From Cerrena zonata (taxonomy: Eukaryota; Basidiomycota; Agaricomycetes; Polyporales; Cerrenaceae), in contig JASBNA010000040.1 of assembly GCA_038087015.1 (NCBI GenBank), positions 310,001-374,000 on the forward strand: a stretch of 64,000 bases of DNA. The letters are read 5' to 3'. The translations under genes were made by a program, and so were the position numbers. This document shows positions 22,842 to 34,200 of the stretch, piece by piece (the stretch's first letter is position 1; each line of letters opens with the position of its first letter). The notes under the pieces are model-generated. The model had not been told where the DNA came from. It did not search any database and worked only from the letters and a program-made list of their open reading frames with translations.

Positions 22842-24064
22842 ATGGACCAAGAGTTGGAATACCAGCCAAGTGATCTAGAGATGGTCCCTCCGAGTCCATA
22901 TTGGCCTCCACCTATGAGATCTGAAAATCCAGACTTTCCAGTGAACCCCCTCGCAATCTCCACGTCCAGTCAACGAAATGGGAAACGAGACAAACCTAAA
23001 ATGCATCTCGACCTCTCCACCCGCGCAGACGTTTTCATTGATGTCGCTTGCCCTACCGACACCGACCACATCAAATTTCCTTGGGACGATGCCCCCGCTT
23101 TGAAAGGAGGTATGGAGCGTTTGAACTTGCCACCGCAGCCCAAGACCGCAAACATCCTTGGCAGAACTACTTCGCTCAATTCCTCGAGTTTTGCCTCACA
23201 TGCAGGGAGCCAGTGGCGCATCGCGCCTGGGAGTTTTGTGACTTTCTCTATCGATAAGGAGGCTCTTGCGAACGCGTTCTGTCGTTCTGATTCACCAGAG
23301 TGGAAGGCGTTTATGGACGATCCTGTGGGGAAGTATCTTGGGCAGGTTGCATTCTCTATCTCTGACGTGTGTAATGGCGAGAAGGTAGAAAGGCTCACAA
23401 TCCGTTTCGCTGGCAAGACGAAGCCGTCAGGCGAGCAACAAGACTGCTATGTACCCATTGGGAATACTAAGCGAGATGTCAACACTCGCTCGCCGTTGAG
23501 GCTTATATCTTTCTTTCCCTGGGACGACGGTGACCTCGTTCAGTGGACTACTGGTGAAATCGACATTGTCGTCAGGAATCCCAAGAACGTCGCCCCAGGT
23601 CTCGACGACGATGATGTCGATAAATTGGAACTGTACTCTGCGGATGATTATCGGAAATTGAAAGAGAAGGATTTACAGTCTGTTCGGTATCCTCCAATGC
23701 CCGTTGTTTTGCTAAATGGGGCTGGAGATGATCCTAATCGCTTTTTCGAAGAGGCCGAGGGTCTGCGCGAGTAAGTTGTTTGATCTAGGCGAGAAGAAAT
23801 ATACTTACTAATCACCTACGTAGGCTCGTGGAGGCATATTGGGACAAGGTGGACCCAGAGGGACGCATAGTCAAGTGTTACAACAGCGCCCCCGATGCTG
23901 ACGAAATGCAGTATGCTGATGACCTTGATGCCGGCACAGAAGATACCTATCAGACCGCCTATGCAGTTTACGACGATGACATTGCCTACGACGCGGACTA
24001 TGCTACTCAGACCGAGGACGAGGCTGATTCTGAAGCTGTCGAAGATATGATGATGCTAGACTGA
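22842..24064 (+). CDS. Unrecognised protein with acidic C-terminus
   Basis: Two exons (22842-23770, 23824-24064) encode 389 residues. I do not recognise the family. The N-terminus is proline-rich and polar, with no signal peptide or membrane segment. The middle (about residues 120-250) looks like a folded domain with alternating hydrophobic residues (SFVTFSIDKEALANAF, KYLGQVAFSISDV, ERLTIRFAGK). The last 75 residues are rich in Asp, Glu and Tyr (DDDIAYDADYATQTEDE). The splice GA|G is supported by a good GTAAGT donor. The stop codon lies only 65 bp from that of convergent ARP6, so the 3' ends may overlap. It is probably a soluble protein; the function is open. Confidence 0.8.
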
Positions 24065-24129
24065 GAAGAAATGTAATACAATAAGAAGCCGTTGAATAGT
24101 AGAATTTATCGTTACACGTCATGGCATAA

Positions 24130-26040
24130 TCATTTTCGTCTGGCCGAACTCCCTGCGGTACTTTTGACCCTACCCCTGGCCTTCTTGGCCACAGGTTCGT
24201 CTGAGTCCTCACCATTATCTTTTGACTTAGAGGCGTTAGTATTCTTACCCCTGACGGACTCTTTGCCTTTTCCGTCAGTAGTTTGAGTTGGCAAAGATGA
24301 AGTGCCAGTAGAACGCCAGTCTTTGAACTTCCGTCGGCAGGCGTTACTTCCCGACTCAAGGTATTCCGCTCGTGTAACGAGTGAATGAGTGAATTGAGGA
24401 GTTCTGCAGAAGATTTGTGCAGCCTTGTATGCCTCCAGGATCGGTCTGCCACACACATACATCGTTTCAAGGTGAGAAAACGTTATATAGGAGTGCGACG
24501 TACTCTTGTGATTGGAAAATGTCTACTCCACATTCAACTGGAGCTAATGTACGGAGCTCCGAAAGCCTGTCGTTGCCAAACATTGAGCGTAAAGAGAAGG
24601 GTTGAGATTTCAGAAGAGGACTCACAGCCGTTCACGGAAGCCAGGAAACTTTGTTGTCCCACCAATGAGACCGATATTCGACCAAAACATCCCTTGCAGG
24701 TCTTCTGGAAGGAGTGAGATACTGTGTGCAATTGTAGGGGCTATTCCCGATTGCTCGAGGCCTACGAGAAAAGAATACGATTGAGCATATTGAGACCAAT
24801 TCGTGTTGAAATTTATTGTTGTGTACCGATATCGTCAGGTCTAAACAAGATCTCGGGGACGCTGAATCGCTCATTTTCCATGAAGAGGATTTGCCACGAT
24901 TCGTGCAGGGGTTCTTCTGGTTTACGAAGCCTTCCTGGTCTATTGGCTGAGTAGTCTGGTAATATATATTCTTGTACAATGGGATTTTTTCTCGGTTTCT
25001 CCCTAGTAAGAGCAACCATTATATTTTGGTGTCAATTTGAGGCCACGAAGGATGAAATACTCACTGACAAAGTTCTAGTTCTTGTTTGAAGTTCTGAGAG
25101 ACATAACAACATCGTTCCTTCACATCATTGATAAGGTGCGTTTCGTCCATCATGTTCCATTGGCGGAATGAAACTAGTTCTTTGAGGTGGTTTGTCAACA
25201 ACTTTCCACCTACATCGATTCTATATTATGACAATCCTCATCAGTCATCATAAACTGATAGATATAATCGCATAATCAACCTTTTTACGGCATTCCAGAT
25301 GATAGCACCATTGATCATGGGTACGACGTGTGTGAAGCTAAAACCGGCATCGACGATGAGCATACACTCCGGTGAAGGCATCCCAGGTTCGTCGAATAGA
25401 TTCCCATATGGGACAAGCGATGCAGCTGAACAAATCAAATCGTGAACCCTTGAAAGTGTGTGAAGAATGAGGTTTCAAAAATGCGCTTACGCGTGCATCT
25501 ATAATATGACTGAAACTCATATTCTTCAAAGATGAATTGGTCGTATACTTCTTGCAGATTTGGAAGATTGAAATAAGGTTCAGTAATCAGAAGGGATGAT
25601 GTTGTCGGATCTGCCTGCATGAGTCAAGCATGGAATGAGAATATGAAAGACCAGTGCATACTCCTAGAAAGTTGGTAGTAAAGAGAGTATCCCAAATCGC
25701 CTTCTCGGCGTCCCAATCGACAAGGTAGCCCTGTGAGAGCAAAATTGAGAAAAGCAGTAGTTTTGGGGTATTTTTTAGAACGTACCTTCTCAAATGGGAG
25801 GCGATAATGAAGGGAGGAGAAATCACGACATTGCAAGATTTCATGTCCGACGTAAGTCGTTTTATCACCCTTAGGTCGTATCACGGCATTTGGAATGGTT
25901 CTTTTAAGCCATCACTAAGTCAGCAGGATAGTTATAGCTCAAGAAAAATATACGAACTTGATATTCCCTTCCTCCTTAGCCTGAGTTGTACCGTATTTGA
26001 TGGTGGAAGCCCCATTGTCGACTATAATTGTCGTCTTCAT
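24130..26040 (-). CDS. ARP6: Actin-related protein 6 (SWR1 complex subunit)
   Basis: Ten exons (25958-26040, 25786-25900, 25662-25730, 25491-25614, 25281-25425, 25065-25220, 24827-25002, 24626-24761, 24504-24566, 24130-24445) close in phase to 460 residues. ARP6 is a nuclear actin-fold subunit of the SWR1 remodeller, which deposits H2A.Z. Diagnostic segments are [103 protein letters not shown] and [16 protein letters not shown]. The human ARP6 order is identical. The last 65 residues, after CRRKFKDW, form a basic Ser/Lys-rich tail ([19 protein letters not shown]) absent from animal ARP6. The donor at the 25065 boundary was chosen over a weaker one four bases upstream because only it keeps the frame. 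Confidence 0.95.
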
Positions 26041-27099
26041 TCTGGTGTACGCTGATAGATGTTTATTATCATGTGCCGCAGACAATCATTCGATACCGTG
26101 AAGTACCGGTAAGATGCACAGTTTCGTTTACAACTAATGGTTGTGGTGTGCTTTCAAGTTCAACTCGACTCGGAATCGAAGACCGCATTACACACGACAT
26201 AGTGATCGCGATCACGATCGATTGGGTGCAAGCTCGGTGACAGAGTAACTTTTAGTAAGGACATCATGATGAAGTTCGCATAGGACAGACGTATTTGTTA
26301 CTGAGTAAAGCACCATGGCACGGGGACACTACGATATCGCAATATTCCAAGTCGAGTTTCAAAACGCAAACTTCGATAGCCAGCTACTGTAAACAAAGGC
26401 AGTAGAATTTTATTCTTTGTCGTAATTTTACTGTCGAGTGATGGGTCTTTACCCTTGTTTATCCCACATTACCGCATTGTGAAGTAGTAGTTTATCATCC
26501 AATGCTTAATAAAGCCCCCGAGTCAAAGGAGTATCGCAATAGCCTCTGTGACAAGGTCTGCATGGCAGACAGGAAACAATGCCGATGAGAAACCGCTCGG
26601 GGGAATGGAGATGGAAGCGAATTCTTATACTTGACTTCGCCAATATAATGGTACACCTAGGTAGCCGGATGTCTGAAATTGACGTTATCTGAGTGAGTAC
26701 TAGTATGCAAGATGGTAGATGCTGAATGGACATTTCGCATTTCTTGGCCAAGATGAGGTAAATTATATAATCACCGTCATTGTAAGATGTATGACTAGCC
26801 CCGCCGAAGGCTACATCAGAGACACGCGCCTGTAGAGAGAAGCGCGAATTAAAACAAAGGTTATGAGAACTTGTGTGTTGTTTGTTCATGTTGTCTGATA
26901 CCATCTTAAAACCTGCCTTTTTCGTACGATCAGACTTCGTGTCATCTGGCTCTGTGTGCAATGCTTGCACCATAGGGAGGAGGTGGTTGATCCAGGCGCA
27001 AAAGAGAGCAATTAGCAGCGAGATGAATTACTGGGGTCTACATGAAAACAAAAGTATGAGTGGTGCCAAGTGGACTAAAGGGCCGTAATCTTGGAATAG
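26041..27099. other. Intergenic with one unsupported ORF
   Basis: About 1.06 kb lie between ARP6 and the bL33m gene. A minus-strand ORF of 155 codons (26506-26973) has no domain I recognise, and its composition is no better than chance. The remainder shows nothing. Confidence 0.4.
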
Positions 27100-27389
27100 T
27101 TATTTCTTGGCCGTTTTCTTACTCTCAACAAAGAGTACTCGTGATTTGACTTAGAAAATTAAATATATTCAGGATTTTGTTGTTGAGAGATACCGCTTGT
27201 TACTCACCTCGAGGATCGTACTTGACAGCAGAGAGACTAGCACCCTGCTTTATACGGGTTGTAGTATAGAAATAGCCCGTCTGGGCGGTGGAAATCATCC
27301 GTACAATAATGGATCTGGTGTATATGTTTAGCTCAAGACAGCTACCAGTGGAATTCATGTACTTACTTCGCCTTGCTCTTTCCCGCCAT
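27100..27389 (-). CDS. Mitochondrial ribosomal protein bL33m
   Basis: Three exons (27367-27389, 27208-27314, 27100-27149) encode only 59 residues, a gene that simple ORF calling misses. The product is MAGKSKAK, then IIVRMISTAQTGYFYTTTR, then LSAVKYDPRVKSRVLFVE and a basic end. That matches bacterial L33 and yeast MRPL39 in length, order and motifs (TGYFY, KYDP.V..RVLF). It is a structural protein of the mitochondrial large subunit. The zinc-ribbon cysteines of some bacterial L33 are absent, as expected for the mitochondrial type. All splice sites are GT-AG and phases close (AA|A and G|TC). It is divergent from the Artemis-like gene, 278 bp apart. Confidence 0.93.
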
Positions 27390-27667
27390 GGCCGTTTAGG
27401 AGCACAAGTGGTTTGCTGTGACGCTCAAATTAGCAAGTGTGACGTACACACGTGATAAACGCGCTCAATTGTGTCACAGACGCGTCACGGAAAGAGAAAG
27501 TGAAGGCGTCCTTCTGCAATTTGAATTTGTCGACGACGATCATTGAGAAGGGCCCAAGCGAGAGCAACAAGTCAAGCCTAGTCAAAGGCAGTCCCCATTG
27601 TCCTGACTTATATATTTACTAGCAATGTTCTGACCCGAACCCCTATTTACGCCTCGACTCGACCATC
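27390..27667. promoter_or_regulatory. Divergent promoter bL33m / Artemis-like, with ACGCGT box
   Basis: This 278 bp stretch serves two divergent genes. An ACGCGT hexamer lies at 27480-27485 in the context gacgcgtcac. This is the MluI cell-cycle box bound by MBF-type factors at G1/S in ascomycetes; its use here is inference from the match alone. A TATA-like tatatatt lies near 27610, about 55 bp before the plus-strand start. Confidence 0.5.
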
Positions 27668-30600
27668 ATGCCTACTGGGACGCCCTACAACGCTCTTATA
27701 CACCCCTATTCAATCCGTGTGGATGATTTCTCTGCACCGGACAACTTACCGATAATACCAGCTCTGCATCTGCTCTCGCATACACACTCGGATCACGTCA
27801 ATGGGCTGTCATCCAAGTCGTTCGCATCTACGGTGATCTGTTCCCAGGATGCCAAAGAGATGCTCTTGCGCCATGAAGTTTACTATGAGAGAGCACTGAA
27901 GTCTATGGAAGTCAGAGCGGAAAACGTCCGAACATTTCAACATCTCAAAGTTCAACCTCGAATGCTGGAGGATGGAACAGTATATTATACTGGTGCCCGA
28001 GACTTACTGGTAAGCACACTCGGAACTACCAAACCCGTATTCGATCTAACAGGAATTTCACAGCATACACTTCCATTAAATACGCCTACAAGGTGGGAAC
28101 TGAGCGAGGGAAATGTTGTAACCATCACCCTCCTTGATGCAAACCACTGCCCGGGTGCTGTCATGTTCGTAAATTTCTCTGTCCTCCGTCTTCCCTTATC
28201 AATCATTTTTTAGGTTTCTCGTCGAGGGAAATCAAGGCGCTGTTTTACACACAGGGGACTTCCGAGCAGAGCCTTGGTTTCTTGATTCGCTGAAGCGGAA
28301 TCCGCTGTTGCAGCAATATCTTGCTCCTTCTGATACAACATCTCCCTATGCTGTTAGCAAACGTCTCGAGACCATCTATCTTGACACTGCTTGTATGTTT
28401 GGTACAGAAGATGTTCCTCCCAAGGATGAAGCGGTGAATGGCGTGGTGCAACTCATGGAACTCTATCCTCCATCAACTCGTTTTTTCCTCAATTGTTGGA
28501 CTTGGGGCTACGAAGATCTTTACAAAGCTGTGGCCCGCCATTTTCAGTGCAAGGTCAGCTCCCTTCACTTGTCACTCTTAAACCCGCATGTTCAACTTCT
28601 CTTCAGATTCATATGGACCGTTATAAGTATAGTGTCTATTCGCGTATTGCCGGTGAACCTTTCCTGCGCTCGATTATTACCCAAGATGCCAGCCCGACTC
28701 GCTTCCACGCATGTGAACGCTTTGACCGTTGTGATCAAGTGAAAGTGGATGGATATGATACACATACTGCGGAAGGCGAACGTGTGGTATATGTGAATCC
28801 TGTTACGATGGGAAGTGCTGCCTGGGGCAATTATCTAAAGGAGGCGAAGGCTAACCTACAACGAGGGAAGCATGTTAACTCTCTTGTAAGTGTTGGTCTT
28901 TGCTATGTTTTGATCTAAACGTATCTAATCGCTTTGCATAGCTTGTTGCATTGTCCCGTCATTCCCCTCTCCCAGAATTGCGCCGGTTTGTTTCCCTCTT
29001 CAAACCTCAGCGTGTGGTACCGAATACGTTGAACCCCTCGTTTGGCGGACTTGACTGGGCTTGTATACCCGGCATGTTCGAAGGCTGTTTGGCGCCTTCA
29101 ACTATTCCGAAGGCTCTAAACGTCAAAGTTACTCCTAGCGTTGATCCCAAGACCCTGGAGGCTAATGGAGACGTGGCTTTGTCTAACCTTGAAGGCGATG
29201 GTGCTCTTGTGATCGCGGAGCGTTGGGCGGATAAAGGCAAGCTTCGCAAAAAGCTGGAGATCATGCAACAATATCTTCGAGAACCGGAATTGAAAATCGT
29301 GAAACGTATTTTGGGAGGTCAAACGTATGAACCAAGCCAGTGTTCTTCGGATGTTGAAGATATTTGGGAAACTCGGGTCAAGCCTCACGTCAAGGGATCA
29401 TCCTCTAAATCCAGCTCAAACGCTCCGGCGAAGATAGCATCAAAACCTCAACCACCCACCAAGACAAGCAAGGGTCAAGGAACAAGTTCTAAGGCGTCTC
29501 ACGCAGGAAACCTGCTGCCGCACTATCACGTTTACGTGTTCCCCGTCGAACACGGTCGTATATGGACAGCGACGAAGAGACCGAGTACCACGAGGAAGCC
29601 CATACAGAGGCGGCGGAATATTTCTTCTCACATTTGAGAGACGATCAGTTCAACAAACCTAGCTCCCCATTTCCAAGTTTGAGCTCTCCTCTCAAAAGGA
29701 GAATCAGATCGAAAGCCCGAAGAAACTGTCACAGACTACCGGTCGTACACCGTTGGGCGTTCATGTAAAGACACCACAAGGACTTTTAACCCCTCGATCA
29801 AGACAGACTTCACAAGAGACTCCAAAGATGAATCCTGTATCCCTATTGACACCGTTGACGCAATTCCCTCGAAGGCAGCCCCAAGACTCGACTCCGAGAA
29901 CTCCTCAACGTTCGCGTACGACTACCCTAGGCTCTCCAATCAAATTGCGATCCGATGAGTCTCGTGGCCAGGCTAGTTCTAACAAGCAACAATCTCTTGC
30001 CCCCCTTCTCATGCAGTCTCAAGTGGAACGAGGCTCGCCAACAAATATACCCCTAACAAGAAGCTCGATGGAATCTTCAGTCTACCCCTTTGCCTCGATT
30101 AAGAACTTGGGCAAACGACCGGCTGAAACGATTGTGATAGATCTTACCACACCCAAGAGGAAGAAGACCGAGCCAGAATTGAAGCCGTCAAGCAGGAAGG
30201 ATGAACGTATTGTTTCACGTGTTCCGCGTGTAAAGGACTTCGCTATAAGCAAACCCCCTGCCAACCCCGTGTCAAGTGCCCGTGAAGCTGGACCTACAAC
30301 TCAAGCCAGCCCCAGGACTGTTCAACCTCTGACAGCTTCGTCTTCGAGAAAAACCCTCACTCAGGAAGAACGCGAGATGCGACGTGACGAGCGATACGAA
30401 CTGGCAGAAAAACTGTCAATCGCCTGCCCTGACCTCGCTGGACCCAATTTCAAACGCAGGCTGGAGCGACATAAATCACGCATGTTATCCCAACGGATCC
30501 CAGATTCAACAACTGTACAACAAACCAAAACTGAACCCGTCATCACACAAGAGAAGACCCAGTCATCAACTCCTCCAAGTCGAGAGAAGGTTTGTCAATC

Positions 30601-30763
30601 ACTGTCCCTCATGCCCCCCGGTGCCAAAGATGAAGTAGAGGTCGATCTTGAACGAGTGGCTCGTCTTGCGAATGCATTCAAGGCTCAGTTCGCGAAGGGT
30701 ATTCGACCTGGTTTGGTGGTTCCGAGATTGGCGTGTTTAGAGAGTCAGGAAGAGGAGGATTAA
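27668..30763 (+). CDS. Artemis/SNM1-type DNA-repair metallo-beta-lactamase nuclease
   Basis: Exons 27668-28009, 28064-28164, 28214-28553, 28607-28885 and 28942-30763 encode about 960 residues. The beta-CASP nuclease domain has the HTHSDH metal motif (residues 38-43), DANHCPGAVMFLVEG and VLHTGDFR, followed by a DRMBL-like region (YVNPVTMGSAAWG... LSRHSPLPELRRFV). This group opens hairpins or trims DNA ends in end-joining and crosslink repair. The N-terminal order is closest to Artemis rather than Pso2. The long C-terminal tail is low-complexity and basic. In the tail the frame changes at about 29490 and again at about 29695, each equivalent to one missing base; weak introns (for example 29496-29569) could also explain them. 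The catalytic part is unaffected. Confidence 0.85.
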
Positions 30764-31296
30764 AGTTATCGCGAGTTGTATTTTTATTCTTATATAATGT
30801 GTTATTAGGCCCGTTCTTATTTAATGCGATACACTACGTCCAATCCCGTCTTTGTCTCCATGCCTGAGCGCTGAGCTCTTATAAAAAGAACATCTACATT
30901 GTTCTGGAGGGTTGCGTAGCGAGGCGGAGTTCATTCTATAGCTGTGGCACGGAATATACTTTGCGGACGAGCTATATTTGTGAACCGAATTCTTCCACGT
31001 AGACAGGAAACGGTATCATAGCTTCTTACCACGTTGATTTCGATTTTCCTGAACGCTCTCATTCCAAGTACCGTATCATGATGGAAAAGGAGGTGTTAAC
31101 AATGACGACAAAAGGGTGAAGATATTCATTGCAAGAGATAGGTAAATCCATTCCGAAGTCCGACTAATTGGCAACTATAATACAAACCAATGAGATATAC
31201 AAGATGCTAAAAAACTGAAATTGCGCTTAAGATGATAAAACACGGAAAACCTAAAGGGTCAGTCAATAACGATAATTTCAGAAGTCCTGGGAAATA
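30764..31296. other. Convergent 3' region, Artemis-like / BBC1-like
   Basis: About 530 bp lie between two convergent stop codons. It is AT-rich with no supported ORF or repeat. It presumably holds two 3' UTRs. Confidence 0.5.
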
Positions 31297-34200
31297 TCAA
31301 CGAACCTTAACAGTACCACTCTTCAAGTCCTCCAAACGATAGCTGGTAGATTCCACACTCTGACCTCTCGTGTGAGTTACAATAACTAATGCATTTAAAA
31401 GATACATACCTGGTGACCAACGTGCTGATTCGCTTGGAAGACCTTCACTTTGGATTTCTTTGTTTCAAAGTCTGCGACTATGGCTACGACCGGCTCGCCA
31501 GCTCCAACATTCTGGTGATAGATTTGAATTCCCTTATGGCCCTTGAGTTTCGCGTCTTGGAGAACAATAATATCTCCCGGCATGATATCACTAGCTCGCC
31601 TTTGTACTGATGGGCCAGCTTGTGAATAGATGAGGTACCCGAAGGAATCAGAAGTCGACGGTCTTAAGGCGTTCGGAACATGGCTGAGAGCTGCGTCAAT
31701 GAAACCAGTATAGGAACCATCGCCGATCAGACTCTTCTTCGACTTATCGAATAGGGTAGCGGCAACCTCATGAATCTGAACACCGACACGTCCCCAAAGA
31801 GCCATCAAGTCATCCGCTGACAATTGGACGTCCGTGGGAGGCGGTGGTGGTTGAGACTTAGTCGGAGGTGGTGGTGGAGCAGCAGATGATGGGTAATTGG
31901 TAGAATCTTCAGACCACTGTCCGGAGAGCGAGAGATCTGTCTCAGTTTCAAAATCGAAAGGTGATGTTGGGATTGTGGGCAACTGCCATGACGATGATGC
32001 TTCACCTGATGGAGCATGAGAAGGAGCCGGAGGTGGGACGGGCGCAGATCTTGAAGGGGGTGCCCTTGTAGGACGAGGAGGTGGAGGTGGGGGAGGTTCT
32101 TCCACACTCTCAGGTTCATCAACCATTACATAGTCACTAACCGGAGGGATAGGAACTTCTCTTGCAGGCGGCGATGGTGCAGAATGACTGGCAACAGTGC
32201 TTACGGAGGATTTCCTCCCAGCTGTGGGAGAAGGAATTCGAGGCGAAGTAGGAGGAATAGGCGGTCGACCTTGAGGAATCGGAGGGCGAGCATACGAAGT
32301 AGGAACTGGAGGTGCACGTTGAGGAGCATGAGTCGACGAGCCACGTCGAGGAGTCCGATCTGGAACGGGAGGAGGAGCCTCTTCTTGTTGGGCTTCTGCA
32401 TGCGTTACCTCTTCGGCCTCGCTCTCCTCAGCATCAACATGAACACCTTCATCCTCTATATCATCAGTATGCCTGGGGGGAGGGGGAGGTCGAGTTTCTT
32501 CCTCTTGAATAGTTGCTCGTCTGACTGGAGCTGGAGGGGACATCGGAGTAGGCATCATTCCGAATCGCATACCTCCCATACCAGCGATACGCGCAGCAAT
32601 CCTTTGCTTTCTTGCATACTCATCTTCCTCTTCAGGAGGCTCTTCAGCCCCTTCGCTTCTCGCCTCCTCTTGTTGCTCAGTCTCAGTACCAGTTTCCTCT
32701 TCCTTAGGCGGAGGTGGCTGGGGACGACGCATCGGGGCCGGTGCCATCGGTGGTGCACCAAAGCGAATTCCACCAAGTTTCGCCATTCGTTCCGCAATAG
32801 TCCGCCGACGAGTCTGTTCTTCATCTTCCTCCGCCTCACCTTCTTCTGCAGTTGGTACGGGAGGTGGAGGGGGTACTTTAGCAGGGGAGATAGGTCTCGC
32901 TGAAGTGGGTATCACTGGAGGTGGGGATGGCGGAGACAAAGGAGCAGACGGGAAACCAGCACTTGGCAAAGTCGGAGATTTCAATGGAGAGTGGAAACCT
33001 GGATCAATGGGGTCTAGTAAATTCCTATCAACACCAAAGAAATACAAATAGCCGGAATGTATACTTGCCTCCATCTTCATCGTCGAGTATCTCTTTCTCG
33101 TGTTTGCGTTGTTGGAGTGGTGAAGGTACGTGCCTCGATTGTCTTCGCCCTGGTGGCGGCGGCGGAGGTGCCTCTTCTTCTTCCGGCTCTTCCGTGAATT
33201 GAGGTTCGGGTTCAGGTGAGGACTCCAGCATGTGGGGAGGAGAATCGGGAATATCCATATCACTTTGAATATCTAAATCCGAAACGTTATCCCTCGTTTG
33301 AGTAGGTGACAAAGCGGGAGAGTCCTTCTCTTCGACGTCATCATCATCTTCTGGGTTTAGAACTGTAAAAGGCGGTGGTACGGGTGGTCGGTTTCGGTGG
33401 TCTCGGAGGTGGGGCAGGGAGGTGAAGCGATAGGTGTCGCAGCAAAATGAGGATCTACAACTGTCTTCATCTTCGTAGATCACGGGAGCAGGAGGAAGTG
33501 GTCGAGAGGTATGCTGAACCCGAGGAGGATCTTCACTGATTGGTGATGACTCGTCTAGTTCTTCAGTTGGACGTGTAACCGGTGGCGGGAGTGGTGGTGC
33601 ACGAGGGGGGGGAGGTAACGAGGTACGTCTAGGAGGAGGAGGATGCGGGGAAGTCGGAAGTGGAGGATGCAAGACCTCATCTTCCTCTTCCTTCAACGCA
33701 ACTTCCACCGGGGTTAAGCTCTGGCGGCGAATATTCCTCTTCCTCGAAAAGCTCAGGTCCCTTCTGGTACGGGATCTCCTCTTCTTCCTCGATCTCTAAA
33801 TACGAAACACGGTCATCGATCTCCTCAGCTATGGGTTCTCCAAGCAGAGAAGATCGTCGAGCTGACGAACTCGAACGTCTCTCTCCCGCTACCGAAACAG
33901 GTGATCTCCCCAAGCCAGATTCATGAATCTCACTTTCACCACGTGGAGTATTGTATTGGTATTCAGCGTATTCAATACGATCGCCTGGTTGCCCCGGCTC
34001 GTACCTTCCACTCAGAGCCTCCTCACCACCATGGAAGTCGTCTTCTTCTGGCTCGGCGGTAAAAGAAGTAGTAGACGGATTCTCGGGTTCCTCAGAAAGT
34101 TCCTGGGAAGGGCTAAGTCGGGGTATATGCTGTTGCGAAATGAGGCTTTCAACCACCTGAGGCTCACGGTCACGATCTGTGCAGAAAAAAAAAAGACAAT

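Noticed and set aside
26506..26973. A 155-codon minus-strand ORF between ARP6 and bL33m.
   Set aside because: Composition is unremarkable and no family is recognisable; kept only as a note in the intergenic entry.
28165..28230. An apparent frame break in the Artemis-like core at VMF|LVEG.
   Set aside because: Using the donor GTTCGT at 28165 with the normal acceptor at 28213 restores MFLVEG exactly, so no lesion exists there.
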